Notes: generated by a model from the sequence alone, not told the origin. Positions 35,687 through 48,889 are shown, counted from the stretch's first letter. The stretch: DNA of 64,000 nucleotides from Thecaphora thlaspeos (GCA_900291925.1 UWYS01000022.1:238501-302500); one strand, 5' to 3'. A program made the numbers and translations.

Positions 35687-37670
35687 ATTAGAGACATTCC
35701 AAGTGCTCTGCAGCCTGAGGGCAAGATTGAGTTGAAGCTTTGCTCATGAAGTGCTGCCATTTTGGTCTCAAACTCGACTCTATATGTTTTGGTGGTGGTA
35801 CCTTGCATAGCAAGTTTGTCCTAGGCCCGATGTAAGGAGTGTGTGGTACAGCACCACTGATGAAGTCTGGATTGGTGGAGACACCATGGCAATTGATGGC
35901 AGAGAGGGAGAGGCTTGAGGTGGTCAGAGATGGTAGTGATTGGTAGTGTAGACTTGGCTCTGCTCTGGCACACAAGCTATGGCACCAGGTCACCAATGCA
36001 CGCATGCTCACACCTCCTTGTCCATCTGTATGGCTTGCTCATCTGCCTGATGCCATGCTCTGAACTTGGACAGAGATCCAAAATGCCATGGCAAGTTGCT
36101 CAGCAAGAGCTCAACATGGAGACAGCAGTGCAAGGTCGAGTTCATGGTGCATAAACCATGAGAGCTGCAAGTACGCTTTGCCGAGCCCAACTTACACTCA
36201 GACTGGGACTTGGACGGCGTTTGAAATGTCCCTATTGGCGGAAAGGGTCATAAGAAGCACATTCTTGACTGTGACAAAGCATGCACAGGTCGAGGCAGCA
36301 GTGGAGCAAGGCTTGCTCAGCTCACCTACTCATCAAGAGCAGGGGAGCGGCAGGCAAAGTGTTGGGCAGGTATGTGTAAGGGTTGGCAGGAGGGTTGGGG
36401 AAGATGGGCATGCAAGAGCGCTTTGCCATCTTGTGTCAGTGTTGTGTTGGTGGTGTGTGGGTGTTGCGGTGGTAGTGGTGGCGGTTCTGCTGAGGTGAGG
36501 GTGGGAAGAGGGCAAAGGGTTGTGGTACAGAAGGAAGGAGAAAGACAAAGAGCGGCCTGGCTAGACTAGTGAAGGAAAGGGAAAGGAATTGTAATTGCAC
36601 AGAATGGGGATTGGAGGGGGGGGGGGGGGGGGGTCTTTGGCCACCACTGCTCAAGCCGGCTTGAGAAGTGTTAGACTGTGCAGTCGGGAGGCCTGCGCAT
36701 GCTGTTGCACAAGTCAAACAGGCCATGTGGAGCTGATTCCACATGCTGCCCCTGCCAGACCCACAACTGCACAGCCCCGGTAAGGGGTGAGGAAGAGTTT
36801 TGAGACTGCAGTATTGGCCAGCTGCACAGGAGTTTGTCCCATGACAGGGCAATGTGCACCCTTCTGTCATGTTGTCAATTGTACTTAGTATCTATAGGAT
36901 CCTACAGTTCAATATTGATATTTCTCAAGCTTAGCTTACTCTCCCTCAACCTCTTCTGGTCCAATCACACTGCCTTAGGCCAACAACATGGTACGCAAGA
37001 CCCATAGGACTTAACAATACTGTTTAGAAGTACCTAGGCATAGAAATCACCTCATGTCATGAGTTAAATGTCAATGGCACATACCTTTTATTGTCAAACT
37101 TGTGTTCTAAATTATCTAGGAGTCATGTACATGGACTGAGCTCATTGTTAGGCCGGCGCATGCAGATTCGAGTTGTGCCCAAGATTGTGCTTTTACATGG
37201 TGGTCTAGCTGACACAGCGGTCTTTTGGCATGGCATGCTTGTTTCAGATCTTGGGTGTAACACTCATTTGAATCAGGTCTCCTTCTACATATGTGTGCTT
37301 TATTACTATGACTTCAAATTGAGGCGCAAGTAATTGATGCCAATGATGGTTGGAGATATTGTTTGGGAGGGAGCAAACTCAAACCTGTCTATATTAACAG
37401 GAGGAAATGGACAGGGGAATTGACACAGAGCCTTCAATGCTCTTCAACTCATTCTAGTTACCCATTGACTTGTTTCATCTATGTATCTTCCAGATTTTGT
37501 CCTAGGCCTGATGCAGAGTTGTTTGCACATAGTTGACAAATAATTGACTGTCTTGAGATACCACAATAATCTTGTTGGCAAATGGAGTTAGTAAAGAATA
37601 GGGATGATGATAGTCAAAGTCAAGCTCAAACTGCAGGAAGCCAGTATAAAATCGAATGTAGTTGTATGGA

Positions 37671-37832
37671 GAGACGCAATTTCATTAGTGCTGGTGATGC
37701 TTGGTGATTTTGAGAAGGGAAAGAGTGAGCAAGGAACTGGCTAATATACAAGAAGAGAAGGCTGGTATGCCCCACATGCTTTGCTGGCAGCCTCATGGAT
37801 CTGCTGCCCCCACCTTCCAGCTCAGATCCGTA
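37671..37832 (+). repeat. Dispersed repeat copy 3
   Basis: Same orientation as the copy at 34161-34310. It shares the segment from CTAATATACAAG through CTGGTATGCCCCACATGC and CAGCTCAGATC, and is more diverged at its 5' end. Confidence 0.8.
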
Positions 37833-38543
37833 CCTCGCTTTCCAACTAATGTTGTCCTTGCATGCTATTAGCATAGGAAAAAGCTAAACACAGATGTCTT
37901 GTTTTTGAGTTTAGAACCTTTTTAGCATCTCTTTGATGCTCCAGTTCATAGTTTGAGGTTTCCCTTCTGACTGTGGATGACAGGTTGTGGTCAGAGCCAG
38001 TGTGATGCCTAGCTGACTGTAAAAAGCTTTCTGGGACAGAGACAAGTAGCCCTGTCAGATATAAGGTCACTGTATACTATATTGTGGGTGTAATCTTAAG
38101 AGGGATGTGCGCTTTATGGGTAGGTGTGTTGGACAATCTTTCCTGTTTGCAAATTGAACAGCTCCCAAGAAAGCTGATTGTAATTCATAAGGTAGGATTT
38201 GATTCAGCATGGAACCTTCTGTATGTACAAGGGGAAGCAAACAAATAGGTTGACAGAGTGCCATCTGGCACACTGGTATGTCATGGGTCCAGTGCCTGGG
38301 AAAATGTCTGTGGCCTGTTTCCTAGACTCTTCTGCCTCATCAACCTTTGCAACCCAATACTTGGACTCCTGAAAGCAGAACAAAACATCATTTTGTAGCA
38401 TGATTTTGATTGTTTGACATTGCAGTTTTGAAGCTGCAAGCTGGAAAACATTGGGTTTTCATTGTCTTCTGCACAGTCTGCTACTTGTATCTCTTAGTTG
38501 TCAATGCAAGCTGTGCTAGATCTTTTGCCTTTTGTGTGTTGTA

Positions 38544-38738
38544 CAGTTGTATCCATTTTCGACTGCAGTAAACAACAGCAACTGGGTTTTTGAGAAAGAA
38601 GAACTGCTCTCTCAATGTAGAACAGCACTGTGGCAATGTAACTTATATTATTAGAAAGTTGCGCTTCCAAGATCTTTAACGGTATAAGCAACATCTCAAA
38701 ACAATGCATGTTGATTCCAGGAGAGCAAATTGGTATTT
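38544..38738 (+). repeat. Left terminal inverted repeat of the Tc1-type element
   Basis: Begins CAGTTGTATCC directly after TA at 38542-38543 and matches the reverse complement of 41174-41367 with scattered differences. Confidence 0.85.
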
Positions 38739-39173
38739 TTTATGAGTCTCTTGTGGTGACTGAGTCAATTATGAATCTCTGCCTTGCTTTTAGCTTGTAT
38801 ATTTTCTGCTGCATGCAATACTCATCAGAACAATGTCAAACTATTATTATTGTAGAGATTTGCTTCTCAACTACCCAAATGGCCCTTGGAAATCTTGATT
38901 TGACCACTTTTCCACTGAAAGAGATTTTATTTTTTTTAATAAAGGTGCTCCAAAAACATGTTGCTCTTTTTTTTTTTGTTGACCTGAATTGGACCTCTGT
39001 TGTTACAGCCAATGCTCAATGTAGTAATCTTTACCTAATATCAACCAAAAGCTTATGATCACATCTTTCTAATGATAGTCTTAGACCTCCAACAGAAGAA
39101 CACTGAGCCCTTTATTTTTCCTGTACAAACATGCACATCATTTCCCACCTCATTCCCTAATCTTTTTTTGCCT

Positions 39174-40207
39174 TTAGTACTTTGTGATGCCACCCTTTAC
39201 TGCAATGACTGCCTTCAATTGCCTGGGCATAGTCTTGATAAACTTCTGGTTAACTGTTGGCTCAATCTTGGCCCATTTGACAAGTGCAACCTCCTCAAGG
39301 TTGTGTGAACTCTTAAAAACTGGTGTCTTCTTGTAGAGGCATTGTTTGAGTTCTGCCCAGGCAATTTCAATAGGGTTGAGGTCAGGGCTCTTGCTTGGCC
39401 AGTCAAGTATGTTGAAGGACTGCTTGTCAAGGTACTCTGTTGCCACATTGCTCTTGTGCTTGGGGTCATTGTCCTGCTGGAAGTAAAACTGTAGCTGCCT
39501 CAAGCCTATCTTGGTGCACTGCCTTGCCACCTTGGGTTCTAAGTGATCCTCCAAGATCTCCACATACATCTGTCCATTCATCCTTCCCTTGATACTGCAG
39601 ATGTTGCCTACACCATTCCAACTCATACAGACCCAAAACATGATGCCACCACCTCCATACTTCTTGCATGTCTGAATCCCCTGCTCTGGAATTGCTTTTT
39701 CTTGTAATGGTGCCCAATAGTACTTCCTGTTATTGCTTACAACCATATTGACCTTTGTTTTGTTGCTCCAGATGACCCTCTTCCAGTCCTCCATGGTTCA
39801 GTTGCTGTAGTGCTGAGCAAGCCTGACCTGTTTGTGCTTCTTTAAAATGCAACCAGCAGCAGGATGGAAAAAGTGCCTCTCTTCTTCTCAAGAGTGCTTG
39901 CTTGCCAGATCAGTTTGCACTGGGACATACAGGACAGCAACAGAAGCAGCAAGAGTAGCAGAACAGACCCATGGTGCTCAAATATCAAGACAGACAATTA
40001 CACGAGTGCTACACAGGCAAGGGTTGAAGGTGTGCATCATGGATAAATAAAAGCTGGTCTCACAGAGTTGGTCTTGACACCTTTTGAGTCCTTGATGGCG
40101 CTTGATTTGCTGATGGAGAGCTTAATGGCAATTTGACAGGTGCTGGTACCAAGTTTGGCAAGCTCAGCTACCATATGGAAGACAGGAGAAGCAAGCTTAG
40201 GAGACAT
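39174..40207 (-). pseudogene. Tc1-family DDE transposase, broken
   Basis: On the minus strand an ATG at 40207 begins a first helix-turn-helix (KLGTSTCQIAIKLSISKSS, to about 40060). The catalytic part lies at 39868-39174 and contains LKKHKQVRLAQHYSN, a stop at 39800-39798, then EDWKRVIWS. Further on come QQDNDPKHKS (second Asp) and PSKSPDLNPIE (last acidic residue). Between these parts, at about 39870-40055, the second helix-turn-helix (ATEAARVAEQTHGAQISRQT) is readable only on the + strand, so this piece appears inverted. The first catalytic position reads WSN instead of WSD, so the Asp is lost. The inversion, the stop and the lost Asp each suggest an inactive copy. Confidence 0.85.
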
Positions 40208-41173
40208 TCAGGGGAAAAGCAGGGGGGTAGAGCAATAAATTTCTGTAGGTTAAAGGGATGGTCAGATTGAGCTCAGACATCCTCATTTATAGGTTATCTG
40301 TAGGCTCACAAAATTTGGATGTGCTCTGTTTGAGAATTGCAAGCAGGACATGTCGCAAAGAGGTGTTAGGCATTGCCCATGGGGTCTTGAGGTTACAGTG
40401 GAAGCGGCCTCGGTCTAGGTTAGGTGGGAGAGGCCAAGGGCTATTAAGTGTCAAAGGTGTACCTTGCTATCTAGGAGACAGTATAGTACATTTGACAAGG
40501 GAAGCTATGGGGCCCACGGCTTTGTCTCTACTACTTATGGACCAAGGGGTTCCCATGGGAGGCCACCCAGCCTCCCCAGGTCGAGCCCTACCTTGCACAA
40601 CAGCCAAGCAAGCCCCCCCAGTATTCCCACAGTTGGGGCTGGCTTGCCTCTAGAGCCAGAGGGGGGAGCGCACCAAGGCCAATTGAGACTCAACAGGGGC
40701 CGATAGGCTCGTCAGGCCCGATTGGTCCCCGCATGGCCAGCAGGGTCATAACAAGGAGGTCTCCTTCCAGTGACAAGGAGATAAAGGATGCCTGATCTTT
40801 GGCACATTTCCACACTGTTCTCTGCAATACAAAGGGTACATTGCCTTACACCACTGGAAAGATGTGAAGCAGAGCTTTCTATCTGTATCCATTAAGCTTC
40901 CTTTCATCAAGTGGGGGCAGCAGAAGAACGCTCCAAATATTTTCTAGCATCTTCTAGATGCGTTTTTTGTCCATTTTTCTTTGACAACCCTTAGCTCAGT
41001 CAATAATGGACCAAATGTGGTGTTCAAAAGGTTGTTCTGGTAGCTTGAGAGCTTGTCTTTCCAACGGTATCTTCCACAGACTTCCATGGCTACTTGTGGT
41101 GATGCTACAGAATTTCCACATGCAAGCCTTTGGTGTGCCCACTTTTGACCTCATCCCCAAAACCAGGGCCAAA

Positions 41174-41367
41174 AACCCGATTTGCTCTCCTGGCACCAAC
41201 ATGCATTGTTTTGAGATGTTGCTCATACCGTTAGAAAGCTCTGAAGCACAACTTTCCAATGGAATAAGTTAGTGCTGTTCTACATCAAGAGAGCAGTGTT
41301 TTTTTTTTTTTTTTTTCTCAAAAATCTGGTTGCTGTCATTTACTGCAGTCAGAAATGGATGCAACTG
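41174..41367 (-). repeat. Right terminal inverted repeat of the Tc1-type element
   Basis: Ends GCAACTG before TA at 41368-41369. It contains T18 at 41299-41316, which is absent from the left repeat. Confidence 0.85.
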
Positions 41368-41734
41368 TATGTCTATGCCAGTGGACTGTCAAGATACCTG
41401 AAGAATCTTGCCAGATATCAGGAGGCTCTTGTGAAATATAGAATTTGGGCCCACGCCAGACGCAACGGCCAACCTCACGATTATCCATGGTGGAGGCAGG
41501 ACGGCTTCAATCCAAATTTGAGGGTTTTCAAATCCACTTTCGAGTCTTTAAGCGGCCAGACGCGCCCTAACTTGCACCTCAAGATTCTTCTCGTTGCGAC
41601 CACCATCATCTTCATCCGCTCGCACCGCCCAACACCTCGCCCCTTCGCCTTCTTCAACGTGCGCCGCAATCCCATCCGACCTTCCGCTTCCGCCTCTCGA
41701 GACACGCTTCCCCGCCAGCTTCGCCAGCCTCGAC

Positions 41735-43576
<1,842 letters not shown>

Positions 43577-43853
43577 GCGTTGGTCCGACCGCTCGTGCGG
43601 CAACCGTGAGATTTTTCTGTACTCTTACAAATCACAAGATTGTGAGGCCACGGCGTGGCAAGCAAAAGAGTGGGCGTTGTCATTTCCCTTCTTGCTGGAC
43701 GGGTCGAAGTCCTCTCTGCACATGGTCAGGGAGAGAGATGGGAGAGAGCGCGAGAGGAAAAGAGAAGGCTGTGGGCAGCTGCGTTATCCTCGCTAGGCAG
43801 GCAGGCAGGCAAAGAGGCCGATCGGGAGGCGTTCGGCAGTACCTCGACCGCCC

Positions 43854-45772
43854 TCATTGCGGCTCCTGTGGCCAAGCAGAGTAGATGACGGCAGAGAAGG
43901 CGCGAAGCTCCTTGCTGTCTGCAAGGGCTTCGATGTACTCGTTGGGCACACCATGGATAGCGAGCTGACTCTGACGGGCCACGGCTGGGAAGAGGGAGGC
44001 CAGCCTGACGGCGCGACCCTTTTGTGCCTCTTCGTTGATCTCGTGGATCCTGGCGCCGGTGAAAGCATCCATGCCAAAAGGGCTGGCGGCGACGCTCTCC
44101 GACAGGGGTTGTACGCCAAATGCGGGCGACATTGTGTTGAAGAAGACGTCAAAGACGCGGTCGAGGCAAAGCTTCAGGACCGACGAAAAGTCGGCCGACT
44201 CAATCATGTCCCTCGTCTCGTCCAGGAGCAGGCGGAGGTGCTGGTTGGCGCGCAGGGTCTCGTGCGCCTCTTCTGCGGACACGGCGCCAGACTGAACGAG
44301 CGTCTCGAGCTCTTGCTCTTGGTTGACTGGGAAGAGCACTTCGAGGAAGCTAGGATGGCAAGACGCACCGCGTGCGTTTGAGGAACGTCAGCCTGCCGGT
44401 CCGCGCAAACGGCATCGATGAGCATGGCTCGGAAAGGCCGACTCACTTGGATTGTTTTGCGGAGCCTTGGGCAAGCTCGTGTTCGATGGAGCTGCGAGCG
44501 TTGCTTATGAGAGCGCGCATCTCGTCCATGGTGATCTGTGCCTTGACCGGCAACCTGCAGAGGTGCAATGGCGTACAGTGTCAGCGGCGTCGAGAGGGGA
44601 CTCGAACAGAGAAACAGAGGAAGGAGACGAGAGCGAGAGCGTCACGTACCCGGATAGAGTGGCCTCGATTGCTCTGACGACCCTTGTGGCCATGTGGTCC
44701 CAGCCGCGGTGTAGGAACCACCAGCTGTAGGTGAGGTAGAGCCTCTCTGTCTCGTGGTCGAGAGCAACGAGGCCGCTCTTGTCGTGCAGACCGGACTGGT
44801 CCAAGGTTTGCGAGAGCTGGCCGCAGACGTTGTCGGCGGACGCAGGCTTTGTCTGCGCTTCTATCGATGCAAGATAGGCGAATCGGCCGATCAGGTTGAG
44901 CTGAACGTGAGCCTGAAGAGTGAGGAGGGCGGCGCAGTAGAGCGAGGTGAGGGTGCGCGAAAAGGCTGCGGCAGAGAAGGCATCGACGGAAGGTAGATGG
45001 GATACCAAGGTTGGTGTTAGCCGCGGGGATTGCCTTGGCGCTGTCAAGGAAGGCGCCGGACACAGCGATACATACAAACGACCTTGAGCTCGTTCCAGAG
45101 CTTGAGCTTAGCCTGCCTCTCCAGGAGCACGGGGTCGCAGGCTGGCTGGATGGGCGTCTGCTGGAGGGCATCGTGTTGAGGCTGTGGAGGGCAAGATGCG
45201 GTAGACGCCTCGAAGCTCACATCGGCCTCCGACTTGGCTGGCAGAGGCTGGTCGGAGCCTTGCTGAGGTTGGCCGGCGAGCTGGGGCTGGTCGACGGATG
45301 ATAGGGGCGGGTGGGAGCTCTCTTGGCTGTGGGACTGGGCTGATTGAGGCGGGAGTGCCTGAGCTCTGAGGCTCTCTGTAAGCTGTTCTACGTTTAGCCT
45401 TGCGGACAGCTGTTCGCCTACAGTGGGGAGGAGGGCGAGGACGGTGAAGATGCAGTCCTCTTGGTTCTGTGCGAAACGGCGACGAAGGCTGCGCGATGCG
45501 AGGGGGAAACAAGAGGGGCGAGGGGAGGCAAGGTCAGCCGGGGGCGGGGATAATGCGCGGATGCGGAGCGTCGGCGGTGGCGTTGCGAGCGATGAGGGTA
45601 CTCGCTTTTCCTTTGCGGTTCTGTCGTTTGTGAGGTTCTCCTGTATCTGGTGGAACTTTGCGATGGCGTACTGGGAGAGGAGGAAGGTGCCGCCGATGAT
45701 GCCGCCGGTGAAGAAGAACAAGTTGGAGTGGTTTGAGAGGTAGGCCTGCGTGCGCTTCCAGAAGGAAGGCAT
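43854..45772 (-). CDS. PEX3: PEX3, peroxisomal membrane biogenesis factor
   Basis: Five exons, 45772-45606, 45488-45076, 44965-44650, 44554-44447 and 44349-43854, give 499 aa. Pex3 docks Pex19 with cargo membrane proteins at the ER and peroxisome, and anchors receptors for inheritance and pexophagy. The N-terminus MPSFWKRTQAYLSNHSN is followed by a membrane segment (about residues 19-35). Family blocks are RRRFAQNQEDCIFTVLALLPT, LKVVSFSRTLTSLYCAALLTLQAHVQLNLIGR and WFLHRGW. The C-terminal half is helical and diverged. Intron 1 (117 nt) appears to have a GC donor (AA/GCGAGT) and normal CAG acceptor: only this joins AKEN to LRRRF. A Gln/Pro/Ser-rich insert of about 70 residues follows the first conserved block and lengthens the protein over the yeast form. 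Confidence 0.92.
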
Positions 45773-46265
45773 GGCGGTGGTGTGTGGCAGTGCAGAGGCG
45801 CGCAGGGAGGTGGTGGTGACGAGCGAGCGAGTGGCAGGGGAGCAGCGTAGTGTGGAGAGTGTGGCTGTGGGAGCGACGAGGGAAAATGGGCGAGGCATGG
45901 AAGAAAGCCGGCCGGCTTACAACCGGGCGCGGCGCAGGTGGGAAGGAGAGTCCTGTGACTACGCAGCAAAAGGGGTTTTACGGTTACGTAAGCGGGCGGC
46001 GCGAATACAGTAATATTATCATATGTTGTTTTCTCGACAAAACCGGCGCTGCTAGCTAGGCACGGCGCACAGACGAGAGCCGGCCGGTAGTTATTGGGCG
46101 ACTCGGGCCTTTGCCAGCCAGCCGGCCGGGTCTGCCCGCCCCGCCCTGCCGTCAGGTGGAGCCCCACGCACGCCTCGCGCCTTTCTTGCGCTCGCCACTC
46201 GCCACTCGCCACTCGCCACTCGTCCTCCCACATCGCGCCACCCTCACACCACCCGGCTGTCCACC
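45773..46265. promoter_or_regulatory. Shared upstream region of PEX3 and the Atg37-like gene
   Basis: The two genes start head to head across 493 bp. The middle (about 45955-46035) is locally AT-richer, with GTAATATTATCATATG. Near the Atg37-like gene is a CGCCACT tandem repeat (about four copies, 46195-46222). No defined element such as an oleate-response site is claimed. Confidence 0.5.
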
Positions 46266-48622
46266 ATGAGCAGCGCAGACGTCATCGATGCGTAATGTAT
46301 CTCGCCCTCGCCCTCGCCCTCGCCCTCCATCCTCCGCGTCGTCCTTGCAACCGCATCCCACACCCAAAGCACTCGCCATCACGCTGATCCCACACACCGC
46401 CCCATCATCCCTCCTCTTTCTCTTCTTCTTGCCTCTGCATCGCCACCCTACAGCCTCTTTGTCAGGACAGTAGACATGGTGCAGTCGCTGCCAAAACAGG
46501 GCCCCATACAGACCTCCTACGAGGAAAAGCTCGCCCTCTACAGCCTATACAAGCAAGGTTTGTAGCCCACATCCCTCCTTTCCCCGCCTCGCTCCCTAGC
46601 TCACACCTCTTGCCACCCGCCCTCACAGCCACCGAAGGCGATGTACAGTCCAAACGCCCAGGCATGCTCGACATGCTCGGAAGGGCCAAGTGGTCCGTCC
46701 TTGACCCGCCCCCCCTTGGACATCGCCCCTCCTCATCACCCTACTCACCCCTTCCCCCTTCCCCCTTCCCCCTTCCCCCTTCCCCCTTCCCCTTCCCCCT
46801 TCCCCCTTCCCCTTCCCCTTCCCCCTTCCCCCTTCCCCCTTCCCCCTTCCCCCTTCCCCCTTCCCCCTTCCCCCTTCCCCCTTCCCCCTTCCCCTTCCCC
46901 TTCCCCCTTCCCTCCCCGCCTCGCCGTCCGCCGCCGCAGGGACGCCTGGGCCAGAGTAAGGGGCCTCGCTACGCGCGACGCAAAGCAGATGTACGTCGAG
47001 TCCATGCTCCGCGTAAGTCCCCCTTCCATCCTCCACCTCTGCGTCCGACCCTCTGAATCCAACCGCGAGCGCCTCGATAGCTCTCTCTCCCTTTTCCGCT
47101 CGCTGAACCCCTCTGCCCCTCGACGCGCCTCGTTACAGATCTTGCGGAGATTCAGCGACAGGCCACAAGCAGCCGCCCTCATCGAGGAACTCGAAGCCTT
47201 TTCTGGACAGGTCGCTCAGAGGGTCATGGACGGTGAGTCGCCCCTTTCCTTCCCACAGCTCGTGTCGCCGTCCCAATCCGACGGCAACTCACCTCGCCAC
47301 CACACCCTTCACCAGGCTCCCTGGCCGAGGTCGACAGCGACGATTCCACCGCCTCCTCCGACGAATCGGCTCCTCGACGCGGTTACACCGAGTCTACTCT
47401 TCCTATCGCCGCCGTCGGACCCTCGCACGACCGACAGTGCATCCCACGCCAATCTCTCCCCCCAGCAGGCCCCAGCAGCCATTCACTCCAACCGCCAATG
47501 TCGCTGGCCGGCACCAGCACGGCTGCAACGCGCGGAGGCAATCAGCCTTCGCACACCCAGACGCCCCTCGCCTCGGATTCACAGGAGAGCGACCCGGACG
47601 AGTCGGGTGACGACGACGACAAAGATGACTTTGACCCGAGGATTCACAACGTCTCCATGCACGGCCCTCCCCTTGATCGCCCCTACGCCCGATCCCAGAC
47701 TCGCCCTCCGCCCTCGCGTTTCAACCCACAGGCCAGAAGCGGTGGGCCCCATTCGCATGTCTCCTCTCCACCTAGCGCCCTAGGCCTCCGCCCACAACGA
47801 CCTTCCTCGGTCTCGGGAGCTCGGAACCGCTATCACTCAACGCTACAGTCTCCCGCTCCGTCGGCCATCGTGCCGCCACATCATCAGCCCCAGCAGTATC
47901 GGCACCAGCCGCACCAACAGCAGCGGGCGCCCGAGTCGCAGCAGCCGTATCCTCGCAGCAACTACGCTCCTTCGTCAATCGGCGGACGATCGGGCCGGGC
48001 AGGTCCTTCCTCTCAGCCGATACCTAGACCACCGTCCAACGCCGGCTTCCCTCCATCGTCGCGCCCCGAGATCGATATGGCGCTCCAGTCGATCCAGGCG
48101 TCGCTCGCCGCGCTGCACGAGAGGCTCAACCACGTCGAAAATGCCGTCCCCAAGAGCGGCGGTGGCGGCGACGACTCGCGCAAGCGTCGCGGATCGGGCG
48201 GCTCGCTGGTCACTGGCAGGCTCTTTTCAGCGCTCGCCAACGTCGTCCACGATGTCCGTCAGCTCCTTGGCCTCGGATCGTCCTCGCAGCGCAGCCCGAG
48301 GTCCGAAGCCCTGGCACCATTGTTCCTCGCGTCGGGAGGCCAGCAGGGAGGCGGGAGGAGGACAGCAGCCAACAGTCTCGTTTCGACGCCATTCGCGGTG
48401 CTGATGGCGCTGATCAACCTTACGGCCAGGCTTGCGCTGGATGCCATCAGCTTTGCGCTCGTCTCGAGCATATTTTTGTACGCCTTCAGGAAGCTGACGG
48501 GGCGGGGCGATCCATTGCTGGCGCTGCACCTCCTGCGCAAGCTGCAGAGAATGGTTCTCACACGCAAGATTGCACTGCCAGGGGCGATCCGCCAAGGGCC
48601 TGCGAGCCAGCGCGGCGACTGA
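46266..48622 (+). CDS. Acyl-CoA-binding membrane protein, Atg37/ACBD5-like
   Basis: Six exons: 46266-46291, 46466-46557, 46629-46692, 46940-47012, 47139-47232 and 47316-48622, giving 551 aa. The first five exons build an acyl-CoA-binding domain (about residues 8-100). It shows MVQSLPKQGPIQTSYEEKLALYSLYKQATEGDV, then MLGRAKWDAWARV and AKQMYVESML, with the Tyr and Lys residues that bind the CoA ligand. A long Ser/Pro/Gln-rich middle follows. The C-terminal part has a coiled-coil segment (ALQSIQASLAALHERLNHVENAV) and a hydrophobic span near residues 475-500. N-terminal ACB plus C-terminal membrane span is the architecture of peroxisomal Atg37/ACBD5, a pexophagy factor. The head-to-head PEX3 neighbour fits. 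Intron 3 (247 nt) is swollen by a pyrimidine repeat. The first exon border (GTAATG donor) is less certain. Confidence 0.82.
46746..46915. repeat. Pyrimidine minisatellite (CCCCCTT)n inside an intron
   Basis: About 170 bp of CCCCCTT/CCCCTT units fill most of intron 3 of the Atg37-like gene. They create long artificial open frames of Pro/Ser/Phe on one strand and Gly/Lys/Glu on the other. Confidence 0.95.
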
Positions 48623-48641
48623 TGACGGTCGGCATGTGCTG

Positions 48642-48654
48642 CCCCCCCCCCCCC
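48642..48654. repeat. C13 homopolymer in the Atg37-like 3' region
   Basis: Uninterrupted C run 20 bp after the stop codon. The remaining spacer to the uL24m stop codon (267 bp in all) has no gene. Confidence 0.9.
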
Positions 48655-48889
48655 TGGCGGCCTGCGAAAGTTGGGTAGGTAGGGCGAGAGACGATCAAAT
48701 TGCAATGCCATGCTCAAACAAGCTTTGCTAGACGAAATGGCCGTCCCTCCACTAGCACAGGCGTTCCGGATACCAGCCTTGCGACGGCGCGAACGCAAGC
48801 CCGGCAGCGGCAGCACGTGCGTAAAAGGTGGACCAGGCCCAAGGTACAAACGACAGGAGTCGTAGGGAGGCGATTTGCCAGCTTCTGAT

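Larger units (their letters stand above)
38544..41367 (-). mobile_element. Tc1-type transposon with long terminal inverted repeats and TA target duplication
   Basis: The ends read TA-CAGTTGTATCC on the left and GGATGCAACTG-TA on the right, so the element is 2824 bp and flanked by the TA dinucleotide that Tc1/mariner elements duplicate. Terminal repeats of about 190 bp (38544-38738 and 41174-41367) match in inverted orientation. The shared blocks include GACTGCAGTAAA and CAACATCTCAAAACAATGCA. The right repeat carries a T18 run. A broken transposase gene lies inside on the minus strand. The element ends 367 bp before the RVB1 start codon. Confidence 0.87.
33400..41480. mobile_element. AT-richer transposon and repeat island
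   Basis: Base composition, codon texture and gene density change abruptly between VTI1 and RVB1. The island has long AT-rich runs, short broken frames and few sites of the CG-rich kind seen in flanking genes. It contains a dispersed repeat in three copies (two in inverted orientation) and a Tc1-type element. Several homopolymers lie inside, among them G18 at 36616-36633. No host gene is recognised. The edges were placed by eye from composition and are uncertain by a few hundred bases. Confidence 0.8.

Noticed and set aside
46641..47783. 380-codon Pro/Ser-rich open frame across the Atg37-like gene
   Set aside because: It runs through the pyrimidine repeat intron in a frame different from the acyl-CoA-binding exons.
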